A model generated the notes under the pieces. That model was given only the letters and a program-made list of their open reading frames with translations, was not told the DNA's origin and made no database searches. Below, piece by piece: positions 17,095-27,298 of a stretch of 64,000 bases of DNA. Numbering within the stretch: position 1 is the stretch's first letter; every line of letters begins with the position of its first letter. This DNA is from JAEUQQ01 sp963697285 (lineage in GTDB: Bacteria; Acidobacteriota; Vicinamibacteria; Vicinamibacterales; JAFNAJ01), in the NCBI GenBank assembly GCA_963697285.1, contig CAVONI010000012.1:682001-746000 (forward strand), read 5' to 3'. The position numbers were made by a program, and so were the translations under genes.

Positions 17095-17769
17095 TCAGTG
17101 GCGGCAGTAGGTGACGCGTCCGGCGGTCCTTCCCAACCCTTGGATCTGGCCGCTCAAACGAACTTCGACATGACCCAGGGCGCATTGGGCAGATGGCTGC
17201 GTGACGACCTGCGCCGACGTGGAGAAGTCCCCCTTCAGCAAGACCGCAGCGGGACCCAGCGCTGGCGCGAAAAAGAGGCCCAGGAAACGCATGGACTCTC
17301 CAGGGGCCGGCACGAACTCGAACCACGTGACAAACGGCTGCGGAGGAGGGAGCTGCCTTCCGTCGCGGTCTGCCGCGAACAGATTGCCGCCGGTGGCGCC
17401 CTCAAAGCGCCCGCTCCCTTTAAGGTCTTGGCACATGCCCGCTCTGATCAGCGAATTCCCTTCCAGTTCCAAGTAGCATCCGCCAGACAGCTCATCGCCG
17501 TTAGCCGCCCTCAAGTAGAAGGCTCCCCACGAGTCACACGGTTCATCGTCGCCAACACACCCGCCGCCTCCTCCACCAACATACCCCACGCGCCCGTAGG
17601 TTCCGGAGACACCTCCGCTGCCCTGGCCCACCGTCGATTCGGCCTTTGCTGCCAGGGTGTTCGTCGGGGCGGTGGGCTTGGTGGGGGAGGATGTGCTGCA
17701 CGCGATGGTCAGCAGCGTAAGGGATAAGCAACGGAAAAGCGCGAAGGTCTGTTTCGTTCTAGACCGCAT
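17095..17769 (-). CDS. Putative lipoprotein of unknown function
   Basis: 224 residues. It starts at an ATG behind AGGAGG. The signal peptide ends in the lipobox LTIAC (Cys about residue 24), followed by a Ser/Thr/Pro-rich linker and a Gly-rich segment. The remainder is a beta-rich domain with several cysteines and no motif I recognise. It stands alone on the minus strand, next to a kinase remnant. Composition is slightly less GC-rich than its neighbours, consistent with the accessory stretch. Confidence 0.6.
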   Translation of the reverse strand: MRSRTKQTFALFRCLSLTLLTIACSTSSPTKPTAPTNTLAAKAESTVGQGSGGVSGTYGRVGYVGGGGGGCVGDDEPCDSWGAFYLRAANGDELSGGCYLELEGNSLIRAGMCQDLKGSGRFEGATGGNLFAADRDGRQLPPPQPFVTWFEFVPAPGESMRFLGLFFAPALGPAAVLLKGDFSTSAQVVTQPSAQCALGHVEVRLSGQIQGLGRTAGRVTYCRH

Positions 17770-17946
17770 GGGCCCTCCTGCTTCGCAGAGACCCGGACGG
17801 GCTCTGCTCGTGGGGCCCTCCATTTCAATTCTCATGCCTGATCTGAGGTCCCCTTTACTCGGTTCGCATACCTGCGCTTCCCCGTACTAAGCAGCAAGAA
17901 AGGCGACAAAAATCCGAGAAAGCGGATCCTTCCCACGGGCTAGGGC

Positions 17947-18441
17947 TCAGGGCCGCCGAGAATCGGCACACGCAATTGCGACCACGCCGGACTCGCTCGC
18001 GACGAGAATCACGTTGGCGGGCTTCAGGTCACGGTGAGCCACTCCCGCCCGATGGCGGCGTCGATACCGTCGGCAAGCTGGCCGGCCACGGCAACCGCGC
18101 AGCCCAGTCAGCAACTCCATCGTCACAGAGGGCTCCCCCGAGTGGTCGACATGGAAGAGATCGTGGAGGCGACACACATTGCCATGCGGCACGTGCGTTG
18201 CGAGCTGCCCGTCATCGTCGAATCGCGTGCGTCCGAGCGGGCCGTCGCGCAGCGACGCGGTAAAGCGTCCCGCACCGTAGGGCACCCGCGGCGACTCCAA
18301 CGATGGCGGCCGACCGTCTTCGACTTCACGCATCACGTGTTCTTGCAGAATGACGGCGTGCCTGCATGGTGGCCGGGATTCTGCCTTGGGTTCGATGTCA
18401 CCTGCGGCGGTCTGCCATAGCGCGTTGCAGGTCACACGCAC
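17947..18441 (-). pseudogene. Degraded Ser/Thr protein kinase fragment
   Basis: The catalytic-loop motif GVAHRDLKPANVIL is clear, preceded by an eroded N-lobe-like stretch PHGNVCRLHDLFHVD. The glycine-rich loop and DFG are missing or unrecognisable and the frame ends soon after. A remnant of the Pkn-type kinases abundant in this phylum. Confidence 0.55.
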
Positions 18442-18583
18442 GATCCCCTCGTTGCCGCCAGACGTTTCCGGCGTTCGCTGAACTCACGGGTCTGCCCCGA
18501 CGCGTGGCGCTGGCGCCAGCCTCAGCTCAAAACGGGCCAGGCATGCGGGGTACAATGCGCGCTCCTTTATCAGGGAGTGTGCC

Positions 18584-20866
18584 GTGTCGAACGCCGCAGC
18601 TCGTCGGACGCAATGGATTGGGGCCGCCGTGTCGTTCTCGGTCCTCGTCGCGCCGGGCACCGCGTCGCGCGCGCAGACCGCGTCGCCCGGCGCGCCCAAC
18701 GTCCTCCTCGTCCTGCTCGACGACGGAGGGTATGGACAGACGAGCACGTTCGGTGCGCCCATCCCGACGCCGACGCTCGATCGACTGGCGTCCGCGGGCG
18801 TGCGGTTTACGCGCTTCCACGTGACGGCCCTCTGCTCGCCGACACGCGCGGCGCTGTTGACGGGTCGCAACAACCACGCGGTCGGCATGGGCTCGATCAC
18901 CAACTGGTCGACCGAGCAGCCGGGCTACAACGCGTCGATCCCGAAGTCGGCCGCGATGCTCTCCGAGATCCTCCGCCAGAACGGATACGCGACTGCCGCC
19001 ATCGGCAAGTGGCACCTCATTCCCGATCACGAAACGACGCCCGCGGGCCCGTTCGATCACTGGCCGACGCATCAGGGCTTCGACTACTACTACGGGTTCA
19101 TCGGGGGCGAGACCGACCAGTGGCATCCCGACCTGCGCGAGGGCATCGCGCCCACCCGCCTCCAGCCACCGCCGGGGCGCGAAGACGACTACACGCTCAC
19201 CGAAGACCTGGCCAACCACGCGCGCACGTGGATCCAGCAGCAGAAGGGCGTTGCGCCCGATCGTCCCGTCTTCATGTACCTGGCCCCAGGTGCCGTCCAC
19301 GCACCACTCCAAGCGCCGAAACGCTGGATCGAGCCGTTCAAGGGCCGCTTCGACATGGGCTGGGACGAGTACCGGACGCTCGTCTTCGAGCGCCAGAAGC
19401 AACTCGGCGTGATCCCCGCCGACGCAGTGCTGACACCGCGTCCGCCCGAGATCCCGGCGTGGGACTCGCTCAGCGCCGACGAGCGACGCGTGGCAGCGCG
19501 CCTGATGGAGGTGTTCGCCGGCTTCATGGCACAGACCGATCACGAGATCGGGCGCGTGCTCGACGCCTTCCGCCAGACGGGTCAACTCGACAACACGCTC
19601 GTCGTCTTCATCGCGGGCGACAACGGCGCGAGCCTCGAAGGCTCGCTGACCGGGACGGCGAACCTGATGGCGACGATCAACGGCCTGCAGACGCCGGCCT
19701 CCGAGGTCGTCGATCGCCTCGACGAGATCGGCGGCCCGCGCTCGAACCCGCACTACCCCGTCGGGTGGGCCTGGGCCGGCAACACGCCGTTCCAGTGGGG
19801 CAAACGCGTGGCGTCACACCTGGGCGGCATGCGCGCACCGGTCGTCGTCTCGTGGCCCGGTCACGTGAAGGACCCCGGCACGACCAGGTCGCAGTTCACG
19901 CACGTCATCGACGTGTTTCCCACGATCCTGCAGGCGGCGGGCATCGCGATGCCGGCCTCGGTCAACGGTGTGGCGCAGCAACGTGTCGACGGCGCGAGCT
20001 TCCTCGATGCGCTGACGAACCCGTCGGCGCCCGACACGCGGACGACGCAGTACTTCGAGATGCACGCCAACCAGTCGATCTACCACGATGGCTGGCTCGC
20101 CGGCCGGCGCAGCGGCTTCCTGCCGTGGCCAACGGGCACGTCGAAGACGCCGCCCGCGTGGGAACTGTACGACCTCGCGCACGACTACTCGCAGTCGAAC
20201 GACGTCGCCGGCCGCAACCCGGCGAAGCTCGCGGAACTGCAGCGGCTGTTCGACGAGGAGGCGGCCAGGAACAAGGTGCTCCCGCTCGACGCGCGCGTTG
20301 CGGAGCGTGCGCACAAGAATCCGCCGCCGCCGGGCCAACGCCCGTTCTACACGTTCTATCCGGGCGTCACGCACCTGTACGACGCGGTCGCGCCTGGCAC
20401 ACGCAACCGCACGCACACGCTGACGGCGTATGTCGACATCCCTGAACAAGGTGCCGAAGGGGTGCTGGTCGCCGACGGCGGCATCGCGGCGGGCTACGCG
20501 CTCTACGTGAAAGACGGCCGTGCGACGTACACCTACAACTACTTCCGCCGGACGGTCACCACCATCACCGCGCCCACCCCGTTGCCGGCCGGGCGCGCGG
20601 TCGTCTCGGTGCATTTCGCCTACGACGGCGGAGGCATCGGCAAGGGCGCCACCGTGACGCTGACGGTCAACGGTGTCGACGCCGGCCGGGCGCGCCTCGC
20701 CCAGACGGTGCCGATCGTCTACTCCTACGACGAGACATTCGACGTCGGCGAAGACTCGTCGTCGCCTGTCGGCCCGTACGAGGGACCGTTCCGTTTCACC
20801 GGCACGATCGATCGCATCGAGTTGCGCGCGGAACCGGAGGCCACCCACCCCGGGCCGAGGCACTAG
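18584..20866 (+). CDS. Secreted arylsulfatase (type I sulfatase)
   Basis: 760 residues, GTG start behind GGGAG, signal peptide to about residue 30. Hydrolyses sulfate esters, probably periplasmic or extracellular. The formylglycine motif CSPTR is at 84-88 (Cys84 would be the modified residue), metal-binding DD at 46-47, second sulfatase signature AAIGKWHL near 145 and the GDNGAS metal motif near 350. The C-terminal 150 residues form an added beta-domain, as in the large arylsulfatases active on aryl or carbohydrate sulfates. No maturation enzyme gene is adjacent. Convergent with the carboxylesterase gene. Confidence 0.92.
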   Translation: MSNAAARRTQWIGAAVSFSVLVAPGTASRAQTASPGAPNVLLVLLDDGGYGQTSTFGAPIPTPTLDRLASAGVRFTRFHVTALCSPTRAALLTGRNNHAVGMGSITNWSTEQPGYNASIPKSAAMLSEILRQNGYATAAIGKWHLIPDHETTPAGPFDHWPTHQGFDYYYGFIGGETDQWHPDLREGIAPTRLQPPPGREDDYTLTEDLANHARTWIQQQKGVAPDRPVFMYLAPGAVHAPLQAPKRWIEPFKGRFDMGWDEYRTLVFERQKQLGVIPADAVLTPRPPEIPAWDSLSADERRVAARLMEVFAGFMAQTDHEIGRVLDAFRQTGQLDNTLVVFIAGDNGASLEGSLTGTANLMATINGLQTPASEVVDRLDEIGGPRSNPHYPVGWAWAGNTPFQWGKRVASHLGGMRAPVVVSWPGHVKDPGTTRSQFTHVIDVFPTILQAAGIAMPASVNGVAQQRVDGASFLDALTNPSAPDTRTTQYFEMHANQSIYHDGWLAGRRSGFLPWPTGTSKTPPAWELYDLAHDYSQSNDVAGRNPAKLAELQRLFDEEAARNKVLPLDARVAERAHKNPPPPGQRPFYTFYPGVTHLYDAVAPGTRNRTHTLTAYVDIPEQGAEGVLVADGGIAAGYALYVKDGRATYTYNYFRRTVTTITAPTPLPAGRAVVSVHFAYDGGGIGKGATVTLTVNGVDAGRARLAQTVPIVYSYDETFDVGEDSSSPVGPYEGPFRFTGTIDRIELRAEPEATHPGPRH

Positions 20867-20925
20867 AGGTCAGCGGCGCCGACGCCAGCACGGGGTGCCA
20901 TTCGCACGGAACGCACGCACTCCGG

Positions 20926-22521
20926 CTACTTCGTCATCAGGCCGACCATCACCTGGTCGTCGAGCGTGCGGAACGAACTCACCGCGTCGAACACCATGGT
21001 GCCCTGCCCGGCCTCGGTCCAGGGTTTCCACTCGAGCCCGGTCTGGCTCGGATTGCCCGTGTAGGCGAAGTTCACCCACGCCCTGGCCACCGTGTCCTGC
21101 ACGCGGTACGCGCTCGGCGCGCCGCCGGTCGCGCGTGTCAGTTCCGGCAGGTCGACGTTGTGGAACACGTAGATCAACTCCGCACAGTGGAACGGGGTGA
21201 TGCCGCCGTTGACCGGCGCCTCGTACGAGAACAGGTAGTTGTAGACGGGCCCCCGGCTCTGCGCGATCCGGTTGGCCAACACGCCGCGGACAGTGTTCCG
21301 GTACGAGGGCGCGTAGAAGTACGCATCGACGCCCTGCTTCATCGGGAAGAGCCTCGTGAACTCCTGGACGATGCGATCGGCGTTGGCGCCATATCGCTTC
21401 GCCATGTTCGCGCGGACCTCGTCAGGACTCCATGCGTTCTTCCGGCCGTCGCCGATGGCAAACGTGCTGTTGCGCTCGCTGAAGTTCGTGCCCACCATGA
21501 AGGGCATGTCACGCGAGAACTCACTGAACTCCACCTCGATGTACTTGCCGTCGCGCACCGGGCGCCACTCGAGGTTCCTGCCGCCCGTGGCGCCCAGTTC
21601 CTTCTGCGCCTGCTCGAGCGCGGCATTGGCTGCCTTGAGCAGATCGCGATAGGGCACCGTCTTGATGCTGGCGGCCTGCGCGGCGCTCAGGCCGAGGTTC
21701 TTCAGCGTCAGTTCCGCAATGCGACGCGACTCATCAACGGTGAGATAACCGGCGCTGCCGCTGCTCTGGGCGATGCCGCGATGGAACAGCCCCCTGGCCG
21801 ACGGCATGTGCATCAGGTGCACGACCTTCCCCGAGCCGCCCGACTGGCCGAAGATCGTGACGTTGCCGGGATCGCCGCCGAACACCTCGATGTTGGCCTG
21901 CACCCACCTGAGGGCTGTCTCGATGTCGGCCATGCCCGTGTTGCCGTTGGCCATGAACTCGGCGCCAAAGGCCGAGAGGTTCAGCGTGCCCAGCACGTTC
22001 AGCCGGTGGTTGAGCGTGACGACGACCACGTCGCCAAAGCGGCTGAGATTCTCACCCTCGTAGGCCACGCCCTCGATCGACGAGCCGTTGGTGAAGCCGC
22101 CGCCGTGCAGGAAGATCATCACGGGCCGCTTGACGCCGGGCGCGAGGTGCTGGGTCCAGAGGTTCAGGTACAGGCAGTCTTCGCTCTCGGGCCAGTAGCG
22201 ATGCGGCCAGTAGAACTCGTCGGCCGAGATCTCGGTCTGCGCCGGCACCGGGCAGACGGGCCCGTAGGTCTGCGCGCTCTTCACACCATCCCATGCGGCA
22301 ACGGGCCTGGGTGCCTCGAACCTGCCTGCCGTCGCGTACCGGATGCCGACGAATGCGTACGTCCCGTCGCTCACGTAGCCCTTCAACTGCCCACCAGCGA
22401 CCTTGACCACGGGTGGATTCAAGGCATCGGGCTTCGGGCCATCCGCCGCGCCCGCCGGGCTCGCCACCGACAGCACCAGGCCCACGACTCCAACAGACAG
22501 GGCTTTCACGATCGTCCTCAT
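20926..22521 (-). CDS. Type-B carboxylesterase, secreted
   Basis: 531 residues with a signal peptide (about 1-26). Alpha/beta-hydrolase of the carboxylesterase type B family: oxyanion-hole HGGGF at 139-143, SEDCLYLNLW at 113-122, nucleophile Ser227 in GQSGGS, and a late catalytic His in FHCAELIYVFHN. The ATG at 22521 gives the signal peptide; upstream extension to 22602 has none. Monocistronic, with its back to the sulfatase. The 288 bases upstream to 22809 hold no gene I can support. Confidence 0.9.
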   Translation of the reverse strand: MRTIVKALSVGVVGLVLSVASPAGAADGPKPDALNPPVVKVAGGQLKGYVSDGTYAFVGIRYATAGRFEAPRPVAAWDGVKSAQTYGPVCPVPAQTEISADEFYWPHRYWPESEDCLYLNLWTQHLAPGVKRPVMIFLHGGGFTNGSSIEGVAYEGENLSRFGDVVVVTLNHRLNVLGTLNLSAFGAEFMANGNTGMADIETALRWVQANIEVFGGDPGNVTIFGQSGGSGKVVHLMHMPSARGLFHRGIAQSSGSAGYLTVDESRRIAELTLKNLGLSAAQAASIKTVPYRDLLKAANAALEQAQKELGATGGRNLEWRPVRDGKYIEVEFSEFSRDMPFMVGTNFSERNSTFAIGDGRKNAWSPDEVRANMAKRYGANADRIVQEFTRLFPMKQGVDAYFYAPSYRNTVRGVLANRIAQSRGPVYNYLFSYEAPVNGGITPFHCAELIYVFHNVDLPELTRATGGAPSAYRVQDTVARAWVNFAYTGNPSQTGLEWKPWTEAGQGTMVFDAVSSFRTLDDQVMVGLMTK

Positions 22522-22809
22522 GGTCACGTCCCCTCCGACGCGTCCGTTCACTGCCACGCGCGCGACACGAACAACACCGCCTGAGCGCGGCGCGGCGAGC
22601 ATACGCGCGCACCGCCGTCGGGCCGTCGGCCTTTGTTACGAACGCCGCCACGATGTTGCGAGCCGGACACGGCGTCTCGACGCCGATCCTGCGGCATCTG
22701 CGGCACGGGATTGTCGAACGGCGCGATGAGGATCCAGGAACAGATGTACCGCTCGAGGAGTTGGAAGCCTTCGGCGGTTGGCGCGGGACGAGGCGTCCGC
22801 GCCCACGCG

Positions 22810-23955
22810 TCACTTCGCTGGCAGCGTCGTCATGAGGACGCAGACAGGCTTGGCGACGCGGATGACCGTGTCGCTGGGCACCGGCATGCCGCTCTGCGCA
22901 TCCATGCGGAACACGGCGATGGAGTCGTCGCCCTGGTGTGCCACCAGCATCCACCCGGAGGTTGGATCGATCGCGAAGTGACGCGGAGTGCGCCCTCGCA
23001 CGGGCACGTGTCCCAGGGGCGCCAGGCGCCCGGTGGCGCCCTCGATCGTGAACACCGCCACGCTGTCGTGGCCACGGTTCGACGCGTAGGCATGGCGACC
23101 ATCTGCCGAGAGCGCAAGCTCCGCCGTCCAACTCGTGCCCGTGTGCCCAGCGGGCAACGTCGGCACGTCCTGCTTGCGCGTCAACGTGCCCGTCTTCGCG
23201 TCGACATCGAACACGCTGATCGTGGATGTCAGCTCGTTGATGGCGTAGAGCAGGCGCCCGGTCGGATCGAATGCCACGTGCCGCGGGCCGGCCCCTGGTT
23301 CGACGAGGCCCGCACCGATCGGCGTGAGCCTGCCGGCATCGGCATCGTACCGATAGACGAACACGCGATCGGCGCCGAGGTCTGGCGACACCGCGATGCG
23401 CTCCGACGGGTCGAGGTAGATGCCGTGCGCGTGGGCCGCCTCCTGCCGTGCACGGTTCGGCCCTGTGCCCTGCTGCTGCCTGACATCCGACGCCGGCCCG
23501 AGGCTGCCATCGGCCAGGATCGGCAGCACGGCGACATTGCCCCCGCCGTAGTTCGCGACGAGCACGTGCCGGCCACCCCGATCGACGACGAGGTGACAAG
23601 GCGCGCCGCCCTCAGACGACCGCTGGTTGAGCAGCGTGAGGTCGCCGGTGACCTGGTTGACCGCGAATGCGCTGACGCGCCCGCCGGCGCCATCGTTCTC
23701 GTTGACCGCATACAGCACCCGGCCATTCGGGTGCATGGCCAGGAACGACGGGTTCGTTGTCTCAGCCGCCAGCACGGGCGTCGTCGCCACGCCGGTCGAA
23801 GGATCGAACGTGAACCTGTAGATCCCCTGGCTGGCACCGTCGGTGTAGGTGCCGACGTAGACGGTCACCGCGGCCGCACGCGCCGTCGTGGCCCGGCCCA
23901 ACAGGGCGACGAGCACGAGGCACGACATCACCAGCGTCGGGAGTGCGTGGCGCAT
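22810..23955 (-). CDS. Lactonase-family seven-bladed beta-propeller protein
   Basis: 381 residues with a signal peptide. The repeats (VYVGTYTDGASQGIYRF, FLAMHPNGRVLYAVNE, CHLVVDRGGRHVLVANYGGG, HGIYLDPSERIAVSPDLG, PRHVAFDPTGRLLYAINE) are the YbhE/6-phosphogluconolactonase-like propeller pattern, including the conserved H-x-D-P segments. The secretion signal argues against a role in the cytosolic pentose phosphate pathway; a secreted lactonase is more likely. The start at 23955 gives a compact signal peptide. It is divergent from the symporter gene. Confidence 0.85.
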   Translation of the reverse strand: MRHALPTLVMSCLVLVALLGRATTARAAAVTVYVGTYTDGASQGIYRFTFDPSTGVATTPVLAAETTNPSFLAMHPNGRVLYAVNENDGAGGRVSAFAVNQVTGDLTLLNQRSSEGGAPCHLVVDRGGRHVLVANYGGGNVAVLPILADGSLGPASDVRQQQGTGPNRARQEAAHAHGIYLDPSERIAVSPDLGADRVFVYRYDADAGRLTPIGAGLVEPGAGPRHVAFDPTGRLLYAINELTSTISVFDVDAKTGTLTRKQDVPTLPAGHTGTSWTAELALSADGRHAYASNRGHDSVAVFTIEGATGRLAPLGHVPVRGRTPRHFAIDPTSGWMLVAHQGDDSIAVFRMDAQSGMPVPSDTVIRVAKPVCVLMTTLPAK

Positions 23956-24101
23956 GCGCGCAGCATGTGAGCGGAACGGCCAGCGTGTCAACGAACTTCC
24001 GGTTCACTCAACGATCGTCCCGCGGGCCTTGTCATCACCTCGCCGTGAGCCGGTGGAATACTTGCAGCACGCTCCTGATCAATGCTGTAGGGCGACTGAC
24101 C

Positions 24102-25370
24102 ATGACTCCCCTCCCGCGCCCGCTGGCTTCGTTCCGCCGCATCTCGCTTGCGCAATGGATCCTGGTGGGCGCCGCCGGCGGTGTGGCGCTCGGCTTCGTG
24201 GCGCCAGACGTCGCCGTGCGGCTGACGTTCATCAGCGACATCTTCCTCCGGCTGATCCGCGCCATCATCGCGCCCGTCCTGTTCGGCGTGCTGGTGCGCG
24301 CGGTCGGCGGCGTCGGTGGCCTGCAGGACCTCGGCAGGCTCGGCCTGAAATCCGTGGTGTTCTTCGAGGTTGCGACGACGCTGGCGCTGCTGCTCGGATG
24401 GTTCACCGCCGCCGTGTTCCGGCTCGGCGACAACGTCGCCCTGACCGCACTGGCCACGCCCACGGTGGCGCAGATGACGCTCACCGAGGTGCTGGTGAAT
24501 GCGTTTCCGACGAGCGTCGTCGATGCCATGGCCCGCGGCGACGTGCTGCAGATCGTCGTGTTCTGCTTTCTCTTTGGCGTCGCGTGCCTGGCCGTGGGCG
24601 AGAAGGCGACGCCGGTGCTGGTGCTCGCCGATGCGATCGTCGCGATCGCGTTCCGCTTCACCCACATGATCATGGTGCTGGCGCCCGCCGCGGTGTTCGC
24701 GGCGCTGGCAGCGACCGTGGCATCGGGCGGGATGGACACGCTTGCTGGCCTCGTCCGCCTGCTGGTCGCCGCGTGGGGTGCGGAACTGGCCTTTCTGATC
24801 GTCTTCCTCGGCGGGTCGCTGGTCGCCTGTCGAGTACCCGTGCGACGCTTCGCGCACTTCGCACGCGAGCCGTTCCTGATCGCGTTTGGCACAACATCAA
24901 GCGCCGCCGCCCTGCCGCAGACGCTCGAGAACATGGAGCGCTTCGGCGTGCCGAGCCGGATCCTCGGCGTGGTCGCACCGCTCAGCATCAGCCTGAACCT
25001 GTGCGGCAGCACCATCTACCTTGGGCTCGCCACGCTGTTCGTGGCGCAGGCGGCCGGGATCGATCTCTCGTTCGATCAGCAGGTGCTCATGCTGCTCACG
25101 CTCAAGCTCACCAGCAAGGGCGTCGCCGGCATCCCGCGCGCGAACTTCGTCGTGTTGACGGCGCTCTTCCAGAGCTACGGCCTGCCGCTCGAGGGTCTCG
25201 GACTGCTGCTCGGGATCGATGCGCTGATCGATCCGATTCGCACCAGCGTGAATGTGCTCAGTCACTGCGTCGCGCCTGCGGTGGTCGCGCGCTGGGAAGG
25301 CGTGGAGTTCACGGTCACGCCCGAACCGACTCCGCCTTCGGCTCCCGGAACTCCCACTCTTTGGCGTTGA
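24102..25370 (+). CDS. Dicarboxylate/amino acid:cation symporter (DAACS family)
   Basis: 422-residue inner-membrane transporter with eight or more hydrophobic segments. Family signatures are visible: TTSSAAALPQTLENMERFGV near residue 265 (the serine-rich re-entrant loop), LCGSTIYLGLATLFVAQ, and SKGVAGIPRANFVVL near 345. Members import C4-dicarboxylates or glutamate/aspartate with Na+ or H+. The ATG at 24102 is the natural start; a longer upstream frame has no membrane-protein N-terminus. 38 bases separate it from the next gene. Confidence 0.92.
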   Translation: MTPLPRPLASFRRISLAQWILVGAAGGVALGFVAPDVAVRLTFISDIFLRLIRAIIAPVLFGVLVRAVGGVGGLQDLGRLGLKSVVFFEVATTLALLLGWFTAAVFRLGDNVALTALATPTVAQMTLTEVLVNAFPTSVVDAMARGDVLQIVVFCFLFGVACLAVGEKATPVLVLADAIVAIAFRFTHMIMVLAPAAVFAALAATVASGGMDTLAGLVRLLVAAWGAELAFLIVFLGGSLVACRVPVRRFAHFAREPFLIAFGTTSSAAALPQTLENMERFGVPSRILGVVAPLSISLNLCGSTIYLGLATLFVAQAAGIDLSFDQQVLMLLTLKLTSKGVAGIPRANFVVLTALFQSYGLPLEGLGLLLGIDALIDPIRTSVNVLSHCVAPAVVARWEGVEFTVTPEPTPPSAPGTPTLWR

Positions 25371-25408
25371 CAGCACCGCGCGTGCAACCTAACGTGCGCG
25401 AACACGCC

Positions 25409-27298
25409 ATGAAGCTGTTCAGTCTCTCGCCTCACCAGGGCCGCTCTATCGCGGGTGCGGTCTTGCTGGCCACCATCGGCATGTCAGCGCTGTTTGCCGA
25501 ACAGCCAGCCCCGCCGCTGGCAACGCCACCGTCGCCGCCCGTCATCTCGGTGACTCACGGCCAGCCCGTTCCGGCGTGGGCGTTCGCGGAGCGCGCGATG
25601 CTGGCCGCGGCCGCCGACGGCGCGCAGCTCTGGGTCGATCGCTACCTCAACGCCGACGGCTCGCTCAACCTCGTCGAACGCTGGGGCGTCTCAGACGGCC
25701 CCGACGACATCATGGAAGCCCTCAGGGGCTGGCCACTCGCCTACGCGATGGGCGCGCCGGAATCGGTCATCGCGAACTTCGAACGGGCGTGGGAAGGTCA
25801 TCTGCGTCAGTTCGGCCGCGCGAAGCTGCCGACGGTCGATCTCGCGAAGGATGGCATCTACGTCAAGGAGTTCCCCTCGTCGTTCGACTGGGAGCACAAC
25901 GGTGAGGGCCTGCAGGCGTTCTACTGGTACGGGCTGGGTCGGCCCGACGATCCGGTGAGCCGCACGCGCGCGCGCCGGTTCGCGGGCTTCTACATGAACG
26001 ACGATCCGGCCGCGCCGAACTACGACGCGAAGCTCAGGATCATCAGGAGCCTGTTCAACGGCAGCATCGGCCCGGTGACGCGGCCCGCGACGCCGGTCGA
26101 CTGGGACGGCGACGAAAACCCGCAGCGCGCCGCGCGCTTCCGCACGTCCACCAACATCCGCGGCGACCATCCGCTGAACCTGCTGACGGTCACGCTGGCC
26201 ACGCACGCGTACCTGCTCACGCACGAGTCGAGGTTCAGGACATGGGCACTCGAGTACGTCGATGCCTGGCGCGATCGCGCGGCCGCCAACGGCGGCAACA
26301 TCCCCTCGAACATCGGCCTCGACGGAACGATCGGCGGCGAGTGGGGCGGCAAGTGGTACGGGGGCGTGTTCGGGTGGAACAGCCCGGACGACGGGCTGCG
26401 CAACTACGTGCTGCGAGGCGTGCCCGCGGCATTCGGGCAGGCCGCGATGCTGACGGGCGATCTGCAGTACGTCAACGTCATTCGAACGCAGGTAGACAAC
26501 ATCTTCGCCGCTGCAAAGGTGGAAGACGGCCAGACGCTGCTGCCGCACTACTACGGCGAGAAAGACGGCAAGGTCGGTTGGTACGGATACCGGCCCGGTG
26601 AGTTCTTCGCCACCGGCGCGCTCGGCAACCTCGCTGAGACGACGGTCGAACTCTACCTGTGGTCACTCGACCAGGCCGACCTCCGGCGCATCCTTCCGAG
26701 TCCGCCTGATCGCCGCGACATTCGCGGATGGATCTCTTTTCTGCAGGGCACCAATCCCGGCTATCCGGTCGAGGCACTCCAGCAGGAGTTCCAGCAGTCG
26801 GCGCAGGCCGCCGCGCGCGTTCGCGATCAGGCCAGCGGGTACGGACCGAGCCCCGTGGCGTTCGAGGCGCTCGCGAACCTCACGATGGGCAGCGCGAATC
26901 TGTATGGCTCGGGCGACGTGCTGCGCAGCCAGGTCCGCTACTTCGACGGCGAGCGCCGACGCGCCGGACTCTCTGAAGACGTCGCCGCGCTGGTCGAGCA
27001 GATCACGCCGGAGGGCGTCACGCTGACGCTCGCCAACACGAGCACCGTGCACACGCGCCGCGTGATCGTCCAGGCGGGCGCGTACGGCGAGCACCAGGCC
27101 GTGGCGGTCACGGTCGGCGGCACGACCACCAGGATCGACGCGCCCTGGTTCGAGGTGCGCATCGCGCCGGCAACGGCCGAGAAGCTGACGGTGACCATGA
27201 AGCGTTACGTGAACGATCCCACGCTGGCCTTCCCGTGGGACCGCGGCTGGTGGAATGAACAGGTCGCACCGCCGGTGCGCCGTCGAGGACCCGCATGA
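25409..27298 (+). CDS. Secreted protein of unknown function, probable alpha/alpha-toroid fold
   Basis: 629 residues with a signal peptide (about 1-30, ending LFA). The body is helical and rich in Trp, Tyr and Gly (ALRGWPLAYAMGAP, GEGLQAFYWYGLG, NLLTVTLATHAYLLT, GGEWGGKWYGGVFGWN), the composition of (alpha/alpha)6 glycan-active or lyase folds, followed by a C-terminal beta-sandwich-like domain (about 520-629). I do not recognise a specific family or catalytic residues. The stop overlaps the start of the metallo-hydrolase gene (ATGA), so the two products are made together. Confidence 0.6.
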   Translation: MKLFSLSPHQGRSIAGAVLLATIGMSALFAEQPAPPLATPPSPPVISVTHGQPVPAWAFAERAMLAAAADGAQLWVDRYLNADGSLNLVERWGVSDGPDDIMEALRGWPLAYAMGAPESVIANFERAWEGHLRQFGRAKLPTVDLAKDGIYVKEFPSSFDWEHNGEGLQAFYWYGLGRPDDPVSRTRARRFAGFYMNDDPAAPNYDAKLRIIRSLFNGSIGPVTRPATPVDWDGDENPQRAARFRTSTNIRGDHPLNLLTVTLATHAYLLTHESRFRTWALEYVDAWRDRAAANGGNIPSNIGLDGTIGGEWGGKWYGGVFGWNSPDDGLRNYVLRGVPAAFGQAAMLTGDLQYVNVIRTQVDNIFAAAKVEDGQTLLPHYYGEKDGKVGWYGYRPGEFFATGALGNLAETTVELYLWSLDQADLRRILPSPPDRRDIRGWISFLQGTNPGYPVEALQQEFQQSAQAAARVRDQASGYGPSPVAFEALANLTMGSANLYGSGDVLRSQVRYFDGERRRAGLSEDVAALVEQITPEGVTLTLANTSTVHTRRVIVQAGAYGEHQAVAVTVGGTTTRIDAPWFEVRIAPATAEKLTVTMKRYVNDPTLAFPWDRGWWNEQVAPPVRRRGPA

